From the NCBI GenBank assembly GCA_903889785.1, contig CAISYT010000160.1:1-5248 (forward strand): DNA of 5,248 nt, read 5' to 3'. Shown in pieces: positions 1 through 5,248 of the stretch. The translations under genes and the position numbers were made by a program. The notes beneath the pieces were generated by a model, which searched no databases, was not told the origin of the DNA, and saw only the letters and a program-made list of their open reading frames with translations. The first letter of the stretch is position 1, and each line of letters begins with the position of its first letter. The DNA comes from an uncultured Caulobacterales bacterium (GTDB lineage Bacteria; Pseudomonadota; Alphaproteobacteria; Caulobacterales; Caulobacteraceae).

Positions 1-977
1 TAGGCGATGGTTTCGGCGCGGATGAAGCCCTTTTCGAAATCGCCATGGATCACGCCGGCTGCTTGCGGGGCGGTGTCGCCCTTGTGGATAGTCCAGGCCC
101 GCGCCTCCTTGGGCCCGACGGTGAAATAGGTCTGTAGACCGAGCAGGTGATAGGCCTCGCGGATCAGCTTGTTCAGGCCGGGTTCGGTCAGGCCAAGCGT
201 TTCGAGGAATTCGCCGCGCTCGGCAGAGTCCAACATGGCGATCTCGCTCTCGATCTGGGCTGAAATCACCACCGAATCGGCGCCGTCGCGAGTCGCGCGC
301 TCGGCCACTAGCTTTGACATGGCATTGCCATCTGCGGCGGAGGCCTCGTCGACGTTGGAGACATAGAGCGCCGGCTTGGAGGTCAGCAGCTGAAGCATCT
401 TCCAAGCCTTGTCGTCGTCCTTGGAAATCGTCGCAGCGCGGGCAGGGCGGCCACTGTTCAACTGGTCCAGGGCCAGCTTGACGAGCCGTAGGGTGTTGCC
501 GCTTTCCTTGTCGCCACCCTTGGCGCGTTTCTCCAGGTTGGAGACGCGCTTTTCCAGGCTTTCCATATCGGCCAGCATCAGTTCGGTTTCGATGGTGTCG
601 AGGTCCGACAGCGGATCGATCCTGCCCTCGACGTGGGTGATGTCATCGTCGATGAAGCAGCGGGCCACGAAGGCCACGGCATCGCAGTCGCGGATATTAG
701 CCAGGAACTGGTTGCCCAGACCCTCGCCCTTGCTGGCACCACGCACCAGGCCGGCGATATCGACGAAATTGATCCGGGCCGGAATGATCTCCTTCGACGG
801 GATGATGGTCGCCAAGGTTTCAAGCCGCAGCTCGGGCACCGCCACGTCGCCGGTGTTGGGCTCAATCGTACAGAACGGATAGTTAGCCGCCTGGGCCGCC
901 GCTGTCTGGGTCAGGGCGTTGAACAGGGTTGATTTGCCCACATTGGGCAGGCCGACGATGGCGACTTTGAGGGCCAT
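1..977 (-). CDS. ychF: Ribosome-associated P-loop NTPase YchF/OLA1 family, 3' end cut off by the window
   Basis: This is a TRAFAC-class P-loop NTPase that binds ribosomes and, in characterised members (E. coli YchF, human OLA1), prefers ATP to GTP. I translated the frame from the ATG at 977 to the left edge and found 325 codons without a stop. Family members are about 363-366 residues, so roughly 40 C-terminal residues lie outside. Visible motifs are the P-loop GLPNVGKST (9-17), DIAGLVRGA (73-81), NVDE (208-211) in place of the GTPase NKxD motif, and SAQIE (239-243). Leu77 sits where Ras-like proteins carry the catalytic Gln, as expected for this hydrophobic-substituted subgroup. A charged helical segment (about 128-155) fits the family's coiled coil. 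The TGS domain begins near residue 283 and includes DFEKGFIRAE near the edge. A weak AAGAG lies upstream of the ATG. It is 47 bases after pth and is probably co-transcribed with it. Confidence 0.97.
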   Translation of the reverse strand, partial: MALKVAIVGLPNVGKSTLFNALTQTAAAQAANYPFCTIEPNTGDVAVPELRLETLATIIPSKEIIPARINFVDIAGLVRGASKGEGLGNQFLANIRDCDAVAFVARCFIDDDITHVEGRIDPLSDLDTIETELMLADMESLEKRVSNLEKRAKGGDKESGNTLRLVKLALDQLNSGRPARAATISKDDDKAWKMLQLLTSKPALYVSNVDEASAADGNAMSKLVAERATRDGADSVVISAQIESEIAMLDSAERGEFLETLGLTEPGLNKLIREAYHLLGLQTYFTVGPKEARAWTIHKGDTAPQAAGVIHGDFEKGFIRAETIA

Positions 978-1024
978 GACTATCTCTTGGTTGGGGAGCG
1001 GGCTGTTTAGCGGATCGAGGCGGT

Positions 1025-1639
1025 TTAGTCGTCGCGCTTTTTGGGATCGGATTTCTCTGCAGGGGCCAGGCGCAGAACCTCGGCCTGGAATCGTTCGTCC
1101 TCACCGGCCGCCAATAAGGGCATGGCGTCGGCAATGGCCTCGGTCAGAGGCTCAACCCAGGCCCGGTCGGCCTTTGAAAAATCGCCCAGCACATAGGGCA
1201 TGACCAGATCCTTGTCGCCCGGATGGCCGACGCCAAGGCGTGCGCGTCGAAAGTCCGGGCCGATATGCGCGGTCAGCGAGCGCACCCCGTTATTGCCGGC
1301 CGCGCCGCCGCCTGTCTTCATGCGCAGGCGGCCGGGGGCCAGGTCGATTTCGTCATGAAACAGCACCACGTCGGTGAGTTTCAGCTTGAAGAACTTCATG
1401 GCCTCGGACACCGCCCGGCCACTCTCGTTATAGTAGGTCTGTGGCTTGAGCAGGATCAGCCGCTCCTCTTCGCCGTTCGGCAGCACGATGGTGGCGTCAC
1501 AGGCGGCGCTCTGGAACTTGCCACGCCATGGCGAAGCGTTCCATCGACGCGCGATGGCGTCCATCGCCAGAAAGCCGATGTTGTGGCGGTTCTTCTCGTA
1601 CTTTGGGCCTGGATTGCCCTGGCCGGCCAGCAGCAGCAT
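1025..1639 (-). CDS. pth: Peptidyl-tRNA hydrolase
   Basis: This cytoplasmic enzyme cleaves the ester bond of peptidyl-tRNA released prematurely from ribosomes, which recycles the tRNA. The 204-residue product is a complete bacterial Pth. It starts with GQGNPGPKYEKNRHNIGF, containing Asn9 and the catalytic His19 (E. coli Asn10 and His20). HDEIDL holds Asp96 (E. coli Asp93), GGGAAGNNG (110-118) holds Asn117 (E. coli Asn114), and GVGHPG is at 136-141. Two usual residues differ: KPQTYYNESG has Tyr70 where E. coli has Met67, and Asn116 replaces His113. I think these are lineage-typical rather than damage. The C-terminus is a short charged tail (KSDPKKRDD). The ATG is supported by a GAGGG Shine-Dalgarno at 1648-1652, 8 bases away. 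The start is 29 bases after the rplY stop, so an rplY-pth-ychF transcript is likely. Confidence 0.97.
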   Translation of the reverse strand: MLLLAGQGNPGPKYEKNRHNIGFLAMDAIARRWNASPWRGKFQSAACDATIVLPNGEEERLILLKPQTYYNESGRAVSEAMKFFKLKLTDVVLFHDEIDLAPGRLRMKTGGGAAGNNGVRSLTAHIGPDFRRARLGVGHPGDKDLVMPYVLGDFSKADRAWVEPLTEAIADAMPLLAAGEDERFQAEVLRLAPAEKSDPKKRDD

Positions 1640-1668
1640 GGACGGCGCCCTCGCGCTGAGAGAGGCGA

Positions 1669-2268
1669 TTAGGCCTCGGACGAGGCCTCAGCGGCTTCCG
1701 ACACCGCCGCGGCGGCCATCTTCAGGGTCGCGATCACGAAATCACGCTCTATGGCCGACTTCACGCCCGCTGGCAGCTTCACTTCCGACATGCGGATGGT
1801 GTCGCCCAGATTGTGGCTGGCGAGGTCGATGACAAGTTCTTCAGGGATCTGATCGGCCGGGCAGGCCAGTTCAACGTCGTGGCGCACGACTTCCAGCGAA
1901 CCGCCGGCCTTCAGGCCAGGGCTGATTTCGTGGTTCTTGAAGTGCACGGGCACATTGATCTTGATCAGCTGGTGCGCGTCGACGCGATAGAGGTCGAAAT
2001 GCATCGCCTCGTCGGTAACCGGGTGGAACTGCACCGATTTGGCGATGACCTGTTGGGTCTCTTCGCCGTGCCTGAGCGTCACTAGGTGGCCCAGCAGTTT
2101 GCCGGTGTGGAGGCTCTTGCGGAAATCCTTCGCCGAGACGGCGATGTTCACCGGGGCCAGCTTGCCGCCGTAAAGCACGCCAGGGACCTTGCCCTCGCGG
2201 CGGACTTCACGGGCACCGCCGGTGCCGGAGCGGGCGCGGACTTCGACGTTGAGGACAATATCGGCCAT
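1669..2268 (-). CDS. rplY: 50S ribosomal protein L25, long Ctc/TL5-type
   Basis: L25 binds 5S rRNA in the central protuberance of the large ribosomal subunit. The 199-residue product is the two-domain form (called Ctc or TL5 in other bacteria), about twice the length of the roughly 94-residue E. coli L25. The N-terminal RNA-binding domain covers about residues 1-95 and has the family signature GTGGAREVRREGKVPGVLYG, then SVQFHPVTDEAMHFDLYRVD. The C-terminal beta domain covers about 100-185 (VPVHFKNHEISPGLKAGG, then IPEELVIDLASHNLGDTIRM). It ends in an Ala/Glu/Ser-rich tail. The ATG at 2268 gives the standard start MADIVLNVEVRA, although the preceding GAGA is only a weak ribosome-binding site. 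The last codons and stop lie in a perfect inverted repeat. The gene heads the close rplY-pth-ychF group and follows a 110-base gap. Confidence 0.97.
   Translation of the reverse strand: MADIVLNVEVRARSGTGGAREVRREGKVPGVLYGGKLAPVNIAVSAKDFRKSLHTGKLLGHLVTLRHGEETQQVIAKSVQFHPVTDEAMHFDLYRVDAHQLIKINVPVHFKNHEISPGLKAGGSLEVVRHDVELACPADQIPEELVIDLASHNLGDTIRMSEVKLPAGVKSAIERDFVIATLKMAAAAVSEAAEASSEA
1671..1688 (-). repeat. Perfect inverted repeat over the rplY stop codon
   Basis: The arms AGGCCTCG (1671-1678) and CGAGGCCT (1681-1688) are exact reverse complements separated by two bases. In the mRNA they can form a 7-bp stem with a GUCC tetraloop. The repeat encodes the EASSEA end of L25 and includes one base of the TAA stop. 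No U-tract follows in the direction of transcription, so it does not look like an intrinsic terminator. It may be a transcript-internal hairpin between rplY and pth, or a by-product of repetitive GAG/GCC codons. Confidence 0.6.
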
Positions 2269-2292
2269 GGCGTTGTCTCATAAACGAAAGTT

Positions 2293-2320
2293 GCCGCGCG
2301 TGACGGGTCGCCCGCGCGGC
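2293..2320 (-). promoter_or_regulatory. 8-bp GC hairpin in the gap upstream of rplY
   Basis: The arms 2293-2300 (GCCGCGCG on the plus strand) and 2313-2320 (CGCGCGGC) are perfect reverse complements around a 12-base loop. Read on the minus strand the stem is followed by AACTTTCGTTTATG, an interrupted T-rich stretch. It could therefore be a weak terminator after the lipoprotein gene or a leader hairpin in the rplY mRNA, about 25 bases before the start codon. The sequence alone does not decide between these. Confidence 0.5.
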
Positions 2321-2349
2321 GTATAAATAGGGTGGGGCTAGATACACAA
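2321..2349 (-). promoter_or_regulatory. rplY: Weak candidate promoter for rplY-pth-ychF
   Basis: An AT-rich patch stands out in the GC-rich gap. On the minus strand TTGTGT (2349-2344) could be a -35 element. CCTATTTA or the overlapping TTATAC (ending at 2321) could be a -10 element at roughly acceptable spacing. Matches to either the general or the Caulobacter consensus are poor. I list it because the 110-base gap separates rplY from the gene before it and a promoter here would be expected. Confidence 0.25.
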
Positions 2350-2378
2350 TCAGCTCGGCCGATGCAACGGCATGGATT

Positions 2379-3452
2379 CTATGGTGGCTCGTTATTGGTG
2401 GCCGTGGTGTCGGGTGACGGGGTCAGGGGCCTGCGGGCCGGGCCCTTTTTCTTGACGGTGGCCGTCGCGTCTGGCGACGAAAGGGGCAGTGGTTCGACGA
2501 GCATGGCCGCGCCGCTGGCCTTTATCAGGCACTGGCCGGTGTCCATCAGGATGTGCTGACCCAGGCAGAAGATGTCTTCATAGTTCGGTTTGGCCACCGC
2601 TAGGCACTGGTAGAGGTTCAGTTTGGAGAGGTTGAGGCAGGTGTCCGTGCCCGGCTCGGCCATCATAAGCATGGTGGTGCCGTCGTTCGTGTCCCCCGCC
2701 TCACCCAGGGCGGCCAGGGCCGCGACTGCAAGACCGCGCGTCACCAGCGGGGTGTAGGGCGGGGCAACCGGATAGGTGATGCTGCTGTCGCTTCTCTGCA
2801 GGGTGCTCACCGGGTCGCGTGGCGACATCATGATTGCAGCGGAAATGCTCTTGGCGCGAGCTAGGCGCTCATCTCGGTTGGGTACATCCGCCTTAGACCA
2901 GGCCTGATGCTGCACGTCGTAGGCGGCTTGTTTGACGGCCTGGCCGGCGGCGTAGATCTGGGTTCCGGCTTCGCCAACCTTGGCGATGATGCGGCCCGCG
3001 GCGCTATCGGAGCCCTTGAAGCCGACCGCATAGGCCGGGTTCCTGTAAAGTTCGGCGATCACCTGCCGTCGCTGCTCTGGGTCTGCAAAATACAGTCTGA
3101 CTCCGGCGACGAAGGCGGGATCCTGCAGCGCCAGCATGGCGGCATAGGCGATGGCGTCGCGGCGCAGTTGTTGTGGCTCGAAGCTTTCGCCGCGGGTCAA
3201 GGCAGAGGCGACCTGGTCGGGCGCCGTAAAATCGGCGGAGATGGTTCTAGCCTGGGCGACATAGCCCAAATAGGCACCGGCCTGTTCGATGATGCGTGGC
3301 GAAAGGCTGACCGAAGGAATTGGTAGTGGCGGTGGCGACTGCAGGGCCCGCATCTGCGGTGGTGTGGAGCAGGCCGTCAGCAAAATGGCGAGCGTCAGTG
3401 CAGGCGTCAGAAGGCTGTGGCGGGGTGCGACCGTGATTGTCAGCCTCCCCAA
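2379..3452 (-). CDS. Putative lipoprotein of unknown function with C-terminal cysteine repeat
   Basis: I do not recognise a named family. With the TTG start at 3452 the product is 357 residues. Residues 1-27 form a plausible lipoprotein signal peptide: a short Arg-containing n-region, a hydrophobic core LLTPALTLAILL, and the lipobox LTAC with Cys28 as the lipidated residue. A Pro-rich linker follows (PPPLPIP). Next is a mostly helical Ala/Gln/Arg-rich body to about residue 210, with predicted helices such as RRDAIAYAAMLALQDPAFV. Four cysteines then fall at 272, 283, 296 and 308 in two similar units, suggesting disulfides in the periplasm. The tail is Pro/Thr-rich with a basic KKKGPARRP patch and a repeated SPD(A/T)TAT. 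The gene lies 16 bases after prs and is probably co-transcribed with it. Lipid anchoring and envelope location are inference. An upstream ATG at 3506 would overlap prs and give a 45-residue leader, so I prefer TTG. Confidence 0.8.
   Translation of the reverse strand: MGRLTITVAPRHSLLTPALTLAILLTACSTPPQMRALQSPPPLPIPSVSLSPRIIEQAGAYLGYVAQARTISADFTAPDQVASALTRGESFEPQQLRRDAIAYAAMLALQDPAFVAGVRLYFADPEQRRQVIAELYRNPAYAVGFKGSDSAAGRIIAKVGEAGTQIYAAGQAVKQAAYDVQHQAWSKADVPNRDERLARAKSISAAIMMSPRDPVSTLQRSDSSITYPVAPPYTPLVTRGLAVAALAALGEAGDTNDGTTMLMMAEPGTDTCLNLSKLNLYQCLAVAKPNYEDIFCLGQHILMDTGQCLIKASGAAMLVEPLPLSSPDATATVKKKGPARRPLTPSPDTTATNNEPP
2397..2479 (-). repeat. Degenerate direct repeat, 60-base period, in the lipoprotein tail
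   Basis: Bases 2397-2419 and 2457-2479 agree at 19 of 23 positions and are offset by exactly 60 bases. On the minus strand they encode SPDATAT and SPDTTAT. The intervening sequence encodes the Lys/Arg/Pro-rich segment. This looks like an old in-frame 60-base duplication in a low-complexity tail, although composition-driven similarity is possible. Confidence 0.5.
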
Positions 3453-3462
3453 TGCGATTAGG

Positions 3463-3467
3463 CTCCC
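3463..3467 (-). promoter_or_regulatory. Shine-Dalgarno GGGAG supporting the TTG start of the lipoprotein gene
   Basis: Directly after the prs stop codon (3469-3471) the minus strand reads GGGAG, 10 bases before TTG at 3452. No ATG or GTG occurs in frame between the prs stop and the lipobox, so this site decides the start. A stronger-looking GGGGAGG at 3445-3451 has no usual start codon at a suitable distance. Confidence 0.45.
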
Positions 3468-3468
3468 G

Positions 3469-4404
3469 CTAGTCGAAGAGCTTTGACACGGATTCATCGT
3501 TGGCAACGCGGCGGATGGCTTCGCCGATCAGGCCGGCACAGCTCACCTGACGGATCTTGCCATCCTTGTCGGCCAGTTGAGGGCCCTCGATAGAATCGGT
3601 CACTACCAGTTCACGCAGCGCACTTGATTTCACACGCTCGCGCGCCGCGCCCGACAGTACGCCGTGGCTGACATAGGCGGAGACCTCCGTGGCTCCGGCG
3701 GCCAAGATGGCGCTGGCGGCATTGCACAGGGTGCCCGCCGAATCGACGATGTCGTCGAACAGGATGCAGCGGCGGTCTTTAACATCGCCGATAATGTTCA
3801 TGACCTCGCTCTTGCCTGGTCCATCGCGCCGCTTGTCGACGATGGCCAGATCGACGCCCAGACGCGACGCCAGGGCGCGGGCGCGCACCACACCGCCGAC
3901 ATCCGGCGAGACGATCAGCAGATCATCCACCTTCTTGTAGTGATGGCGAATATCGGCCGCCAACAGCGGCGTGGGGAAGAGGTTGTCGGTTGGGATGTCA
4001 AAGAAGCCCTGAATCTGGCCCGAGTGCAGGTCCATGGTCAGCACCCGGTCGGCACCGGCGCGCTCGATAAGATTGGCCACAAGCTTGGCGCTGATCGGCG
4101 TGCGGCCGCCGGTCTTACGATCCTGCCGAGCATAGCCGAAGTAGGGCATCACCGCCGTAATCCGCTGAGCCGATGCGCGCTTCAGCGCATCAATGCAGAT
4201 CAGCAGTTCCATCAGATTGTCGTTGGCGGGGTAGCTGGTCGACTGAATCACGAACACGTCTTCGCCGCGGACGTTCTCGTCGATCGTGACGAAGATCTCG
4301 TTGTCGGCGAAGCGTCGCACCTGCGCCTTGGTTAGGCTCATTTCCAGGCTATCGGCGATGGCCTGAGCCAGGGGCTGATTGGAATTTCCGGTGAGGAGTT
4401 TCAT
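3469..4404 (-). CDS. prs: Ribose-phosphate pyrophosphokinase (PRPP synthetase)
   Basis: The enzyme transfers pyrophosphate from ATP to ribose-5-phosphate to make PRPP, the precursor for purines, pyrimidines, NAD, histidine and tryptophan. The 311-residue product is full length for the class I bacterial enzyme (E. coli 315). Visible motifs are the N-terminal KLLTGNSNQPLA, RFADNEIFVTIDENVRGEDV with the subunit-contact region, YFGYARQDRK (88-97) at the ATP site, DLHSGQIQGFFD (125-136) with His127, the catalytic-loop KRR at 191-193, and the PRPP-binding loop CILFDDIVDSAGTL (213-226). All key residues appear intact. The ATG at 4404 fits the family start. GGAG sits immediately before it and a G-rich stretch lies 12 bases upstream, so the ribosome-binding site is not textbook. 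A promoter-like site lies in the 65-base gap after pgeF. Confidence 0.98.
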   Translation of the reverse strand: MKLLTGNSNQPLAQAIADSLEMSLTKAQVRRFADNEIFVTIDENVRGEDVFVIQSTSYPANDNLMELLICIDALKRASAQRITAVMPYFGYARQDRKTGGRTPISAKLVANLIERAGADRVLTMDLHSGQIQGFFDIPTDNLFPTPLLAADIRHHYKKVDDLLIVSPDVGGVVRARALASRLGVDLAIVDKRRDGPGKSEVMNIIGDVKDRRCILFDDIVDSAGTLCNAASAILAAGATEVSAYVSHGVLSGAARERVKSSALRELVVTDSIEGPQLADKDGKIRQVSCAGLIGEAIRRVANDESVSKLFD

Positions 4405-4437
4405 CTCCGTCGCTTGCCCCCTGCGTGAGTCATGCGG

Positions 4438-4465
4438 CTTCTAGCAGGGCGTCCGCCTGGGACAA
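4438..4465 (-). promoter_or_regulatory. prs: Candidate Caulobacter sigma73-type promoter for prs
   Basis: On the minus strand TTGTCCC (4465-4459), a 13-base spacer and GCTAGAAG (4445-4438) resemble the published Caulobacter housekeeping consensus TTGACGS, 10-14 bases, GCTANAWC. The -10 element matches at 7 of 8 positions and the -35 at 5 of 7. Transcription would start near 4431, giving a leader of about 27 bases before the prs ATG. It sits neatly in the only gap between pgeF and prs. Confidence 0.5.
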
Positions 4466-4469
4466 ACCA

Positions 4470-5240
4470 TCAAACCAAACTGATCGCTGATAGCAGACGG
4501 CCATAGTCGCCTTCCTTGCGCATTACAGCGCGGCGATTGGAGAAAAACAGCGCCTCATTTGTGCAGGTGTCGTGGCCGGTCCATTCGCGCTGGGCCACTC
4601 CGGCGGTGCGCAATCGCTCAAGGACGAAGGCCGGCAGGTCGAACATGCGTTTCTCCTCGCTCCGGCCCGGACGGAAGAACTGGCCCGAACCTGGGGCATC
4701 GGCCTCGAATTTTTCCAGAAACTCCAGCCCGACTTCGTAGGAGGCTGGGCCGATACAGGGGCCGACGACGGCCACCATGCGGCCGGGATCTGCGCCTAAC
4801 GCAACCATGGACTCCACGGCGGCCTGCACGATCCCGTCGAGGGCCCCGCGCCAGCCAGCGTGGGCTGTGGCGACGATACCGGCTTGGCCGTCGGCAATCA
4901 GCACCGGGGCACAGTCGGCGCTCAAGGCACCACAGATCACGCCCGGCGTCTGGCTGATCACCGCGTCGCCCTGCGGTCGCCTGTCGCCCCAAGCGCCATC
5001 AGCGACCACCGCGATGGTCGAGTGAATTTGGAAACAGGTGTTGAGGTCGGACGCCTCCGCCCCAAAAAAACCAGCGGCGATGGCGCGGTTTTCTTCGACA
5101 TCTGCTGGATCATCTTGCGAGCCCCGCCCTAGGTTCAAGCTGGCATAGAGGCCTTTTGAGGCACCGCCTTCGCGCGTGAAGAAGGCATGGCGAACCCCTG
5201 CGACGTGAGTAAGCAGAGCAGACTGGATGACCGGCGGCAT
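4470..5240 (-). CDS. pgeF: Laccase-domain purine nucleoside phosphorylase / peptidoglycan editing factor PgeF (YfiH family)
   Basis: The family (YfiH, formerly "polyphenol oxidase" or multicopper oxidase domain DUF152; human homologue LACC1/FAMIN) has purine nucleoside phosphorylase/adenosine deaminase activity. In E. coli it also helps keep L-Ser out of the peptidoglycan stem peptide. The 256-residue length is typical. Visible motifs are VRHAFFTREGG (16-26), SLNLG, QIHS with His73, ADC with Cys110, AHAGWRG with His127, PCIGPASYEVG (161-171), and a C-terminal FFSNRR followed by DYGRLLSAI. His73, Cys110 and His127 are the expected zinc ligands. The ATG at 5240 fits the family start, but only 8 bases lie upstream and the frame stays open to the edge, so a slightly earlier start cannot be excluded. 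A T7 run encodes part of Gly57-Phe58-Phe59. Confidence 0.95.
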   Translation of the reverse strand: MPPVIQSALLTHVAGVRHAFFTREGGASKGLYASLNLGRGSQDDPADVEENRAIAAGFFGAEASDLNTCFQIHSTIAVVADGAWGDRRPQGDAVISQTPGVICGALSADCAPVLIADGQAGIVATAHAGWRGALDGIVQAAVESMVALGADPGRMVAVVGPCIGPASYEVGLEFLEKFEADAPGSGQFFRPGRSEEKRMFDLPAFVLERLRTAGVAQREWTGHDTCTNEALFFSNRRAVMRKEGDYGRLLSAISLV

Positions 5241-5248
5241 GTTCTCGA

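Noticed and set aside
409..882. Plus-strand 157-codon Ser/Arg-rich frame opposite ychF
   Set aside because: It is antisense to a YchF frame verified codon by codon, and its Ser/Arg bias is typical of a shadow frame.
1223..1672. Plus-strand 149-codon open frame opposite pth
   Set aside because: It is the antisense shadow of a complete peptidyl-tRNA hydrolase and has no recognisable domain.
2207..2281. 24-codon Arg-rich upstream frame overlapping the rplY start on the minus strand
   Set aside because: Its ATG at 2281 is out of frame with rplY and has no Shine-Dalgarno before it. The Arg-rich product is simply the rplY start read in another frame.
2435..2450. Terminator-like GGGCCGGGCCC followed by five T on the plus strand
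   Set aside because: It lies inside the lipoprotein coding sequence (Lys-Lys-Gly-Pro codons), the stem is only 4-5 bp with a tiny loop, and no plus-strand gene ends here.
2907..3326. Plus-strand 139-codon Gly-rich frame opposite the lipoprotein gene
   Set aside because: The minus-strand frame here has a signal peptide, a lipobox and operon spacing. The plus frame has low-complexity Gly/Asp content typical of an antisense translation.
3664..4335. Plus-strand 223-codon open frame opposite prs
   Set aside because: It lies wholly antisense to an unambiguous PRPP synthetase, its product resembles no protein I know, and long antisense frames are expected in GC-rich genes.
1..5248. Mobile element, CRISPR, tRNA or rRNA signals
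   Set aside because: No transposase or integrase reading frame, no array of spaced repeats and no tRNA- or rRNA-like sequence was seen. Nearly the whole window is occupied by six same-strand genes.

Overview
The window is a GC-rich chromosomal segment whose six genes all lie on the minus strand, so transcription runs from high to low coordinates. The protein sequences look alphaproteobacterial and most like Caulobacterales (Caulobacter or Phenylobacterium type). This is inferred from the wording of Prs, Pth and PgeF, and from a promoter-like site that fits the Caulobacter housekeeping sigma consensus. No database search was possible.

In transcription order the layout is: pgeF (5240-4470, purine-nucleoside/peptidoglycan-editing laccase-domain protein); a 65-base gap with a candidate sigma73-type promoter; prs (4404-3469, PRPP synthetase); a putative lipoprotein gene of unknown function (3452-2379, probable TTG start just after the prs stop); a 110-base gap with an 8-bp hairpin and a weak promoter candidate; rplY (2268-1669, long Ctc-type ribosomal protein L25); pth (1639-1025, peptidyl-tRNA hydrolase); and ychF (977 to the left edge, 3' end missing).

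rplY, pth and ychF are separated by only 29 and 47 bases and probably form one transcript devoted to translation: a 5S rRNA-binding protein, the enzyme that recycles dropped-off peptidyl-tRNA, and a ribosome-associated P-loop NTPase. prs supplies PRPP for nucleotide, histidine and tryptophan synthesis. PgeF acts on nucleosides or on misincorporated peptidoglycan residues. These are housekeeping genes. There are no tRNA or rRNA genes, insertion sequences, CRISPR arrays or phage genes.

The least understood element is the lipoprotein gene between prs and rplY. It encodes a lipobox, an alpha-helical body, and a C-terminal block with two similar cysteine-bounded units, followed by a low-complexity tail that carries a degraded 60-base-period duplication. 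Smaller points worth a second look are a hairpin ahead of rplY, a perfect dyad running over the rplY stop codon, unusual residues in the Pth active site, and a T7 run in slippery phase in pgeF. I see no evidence of an exotic mobile or defence system.
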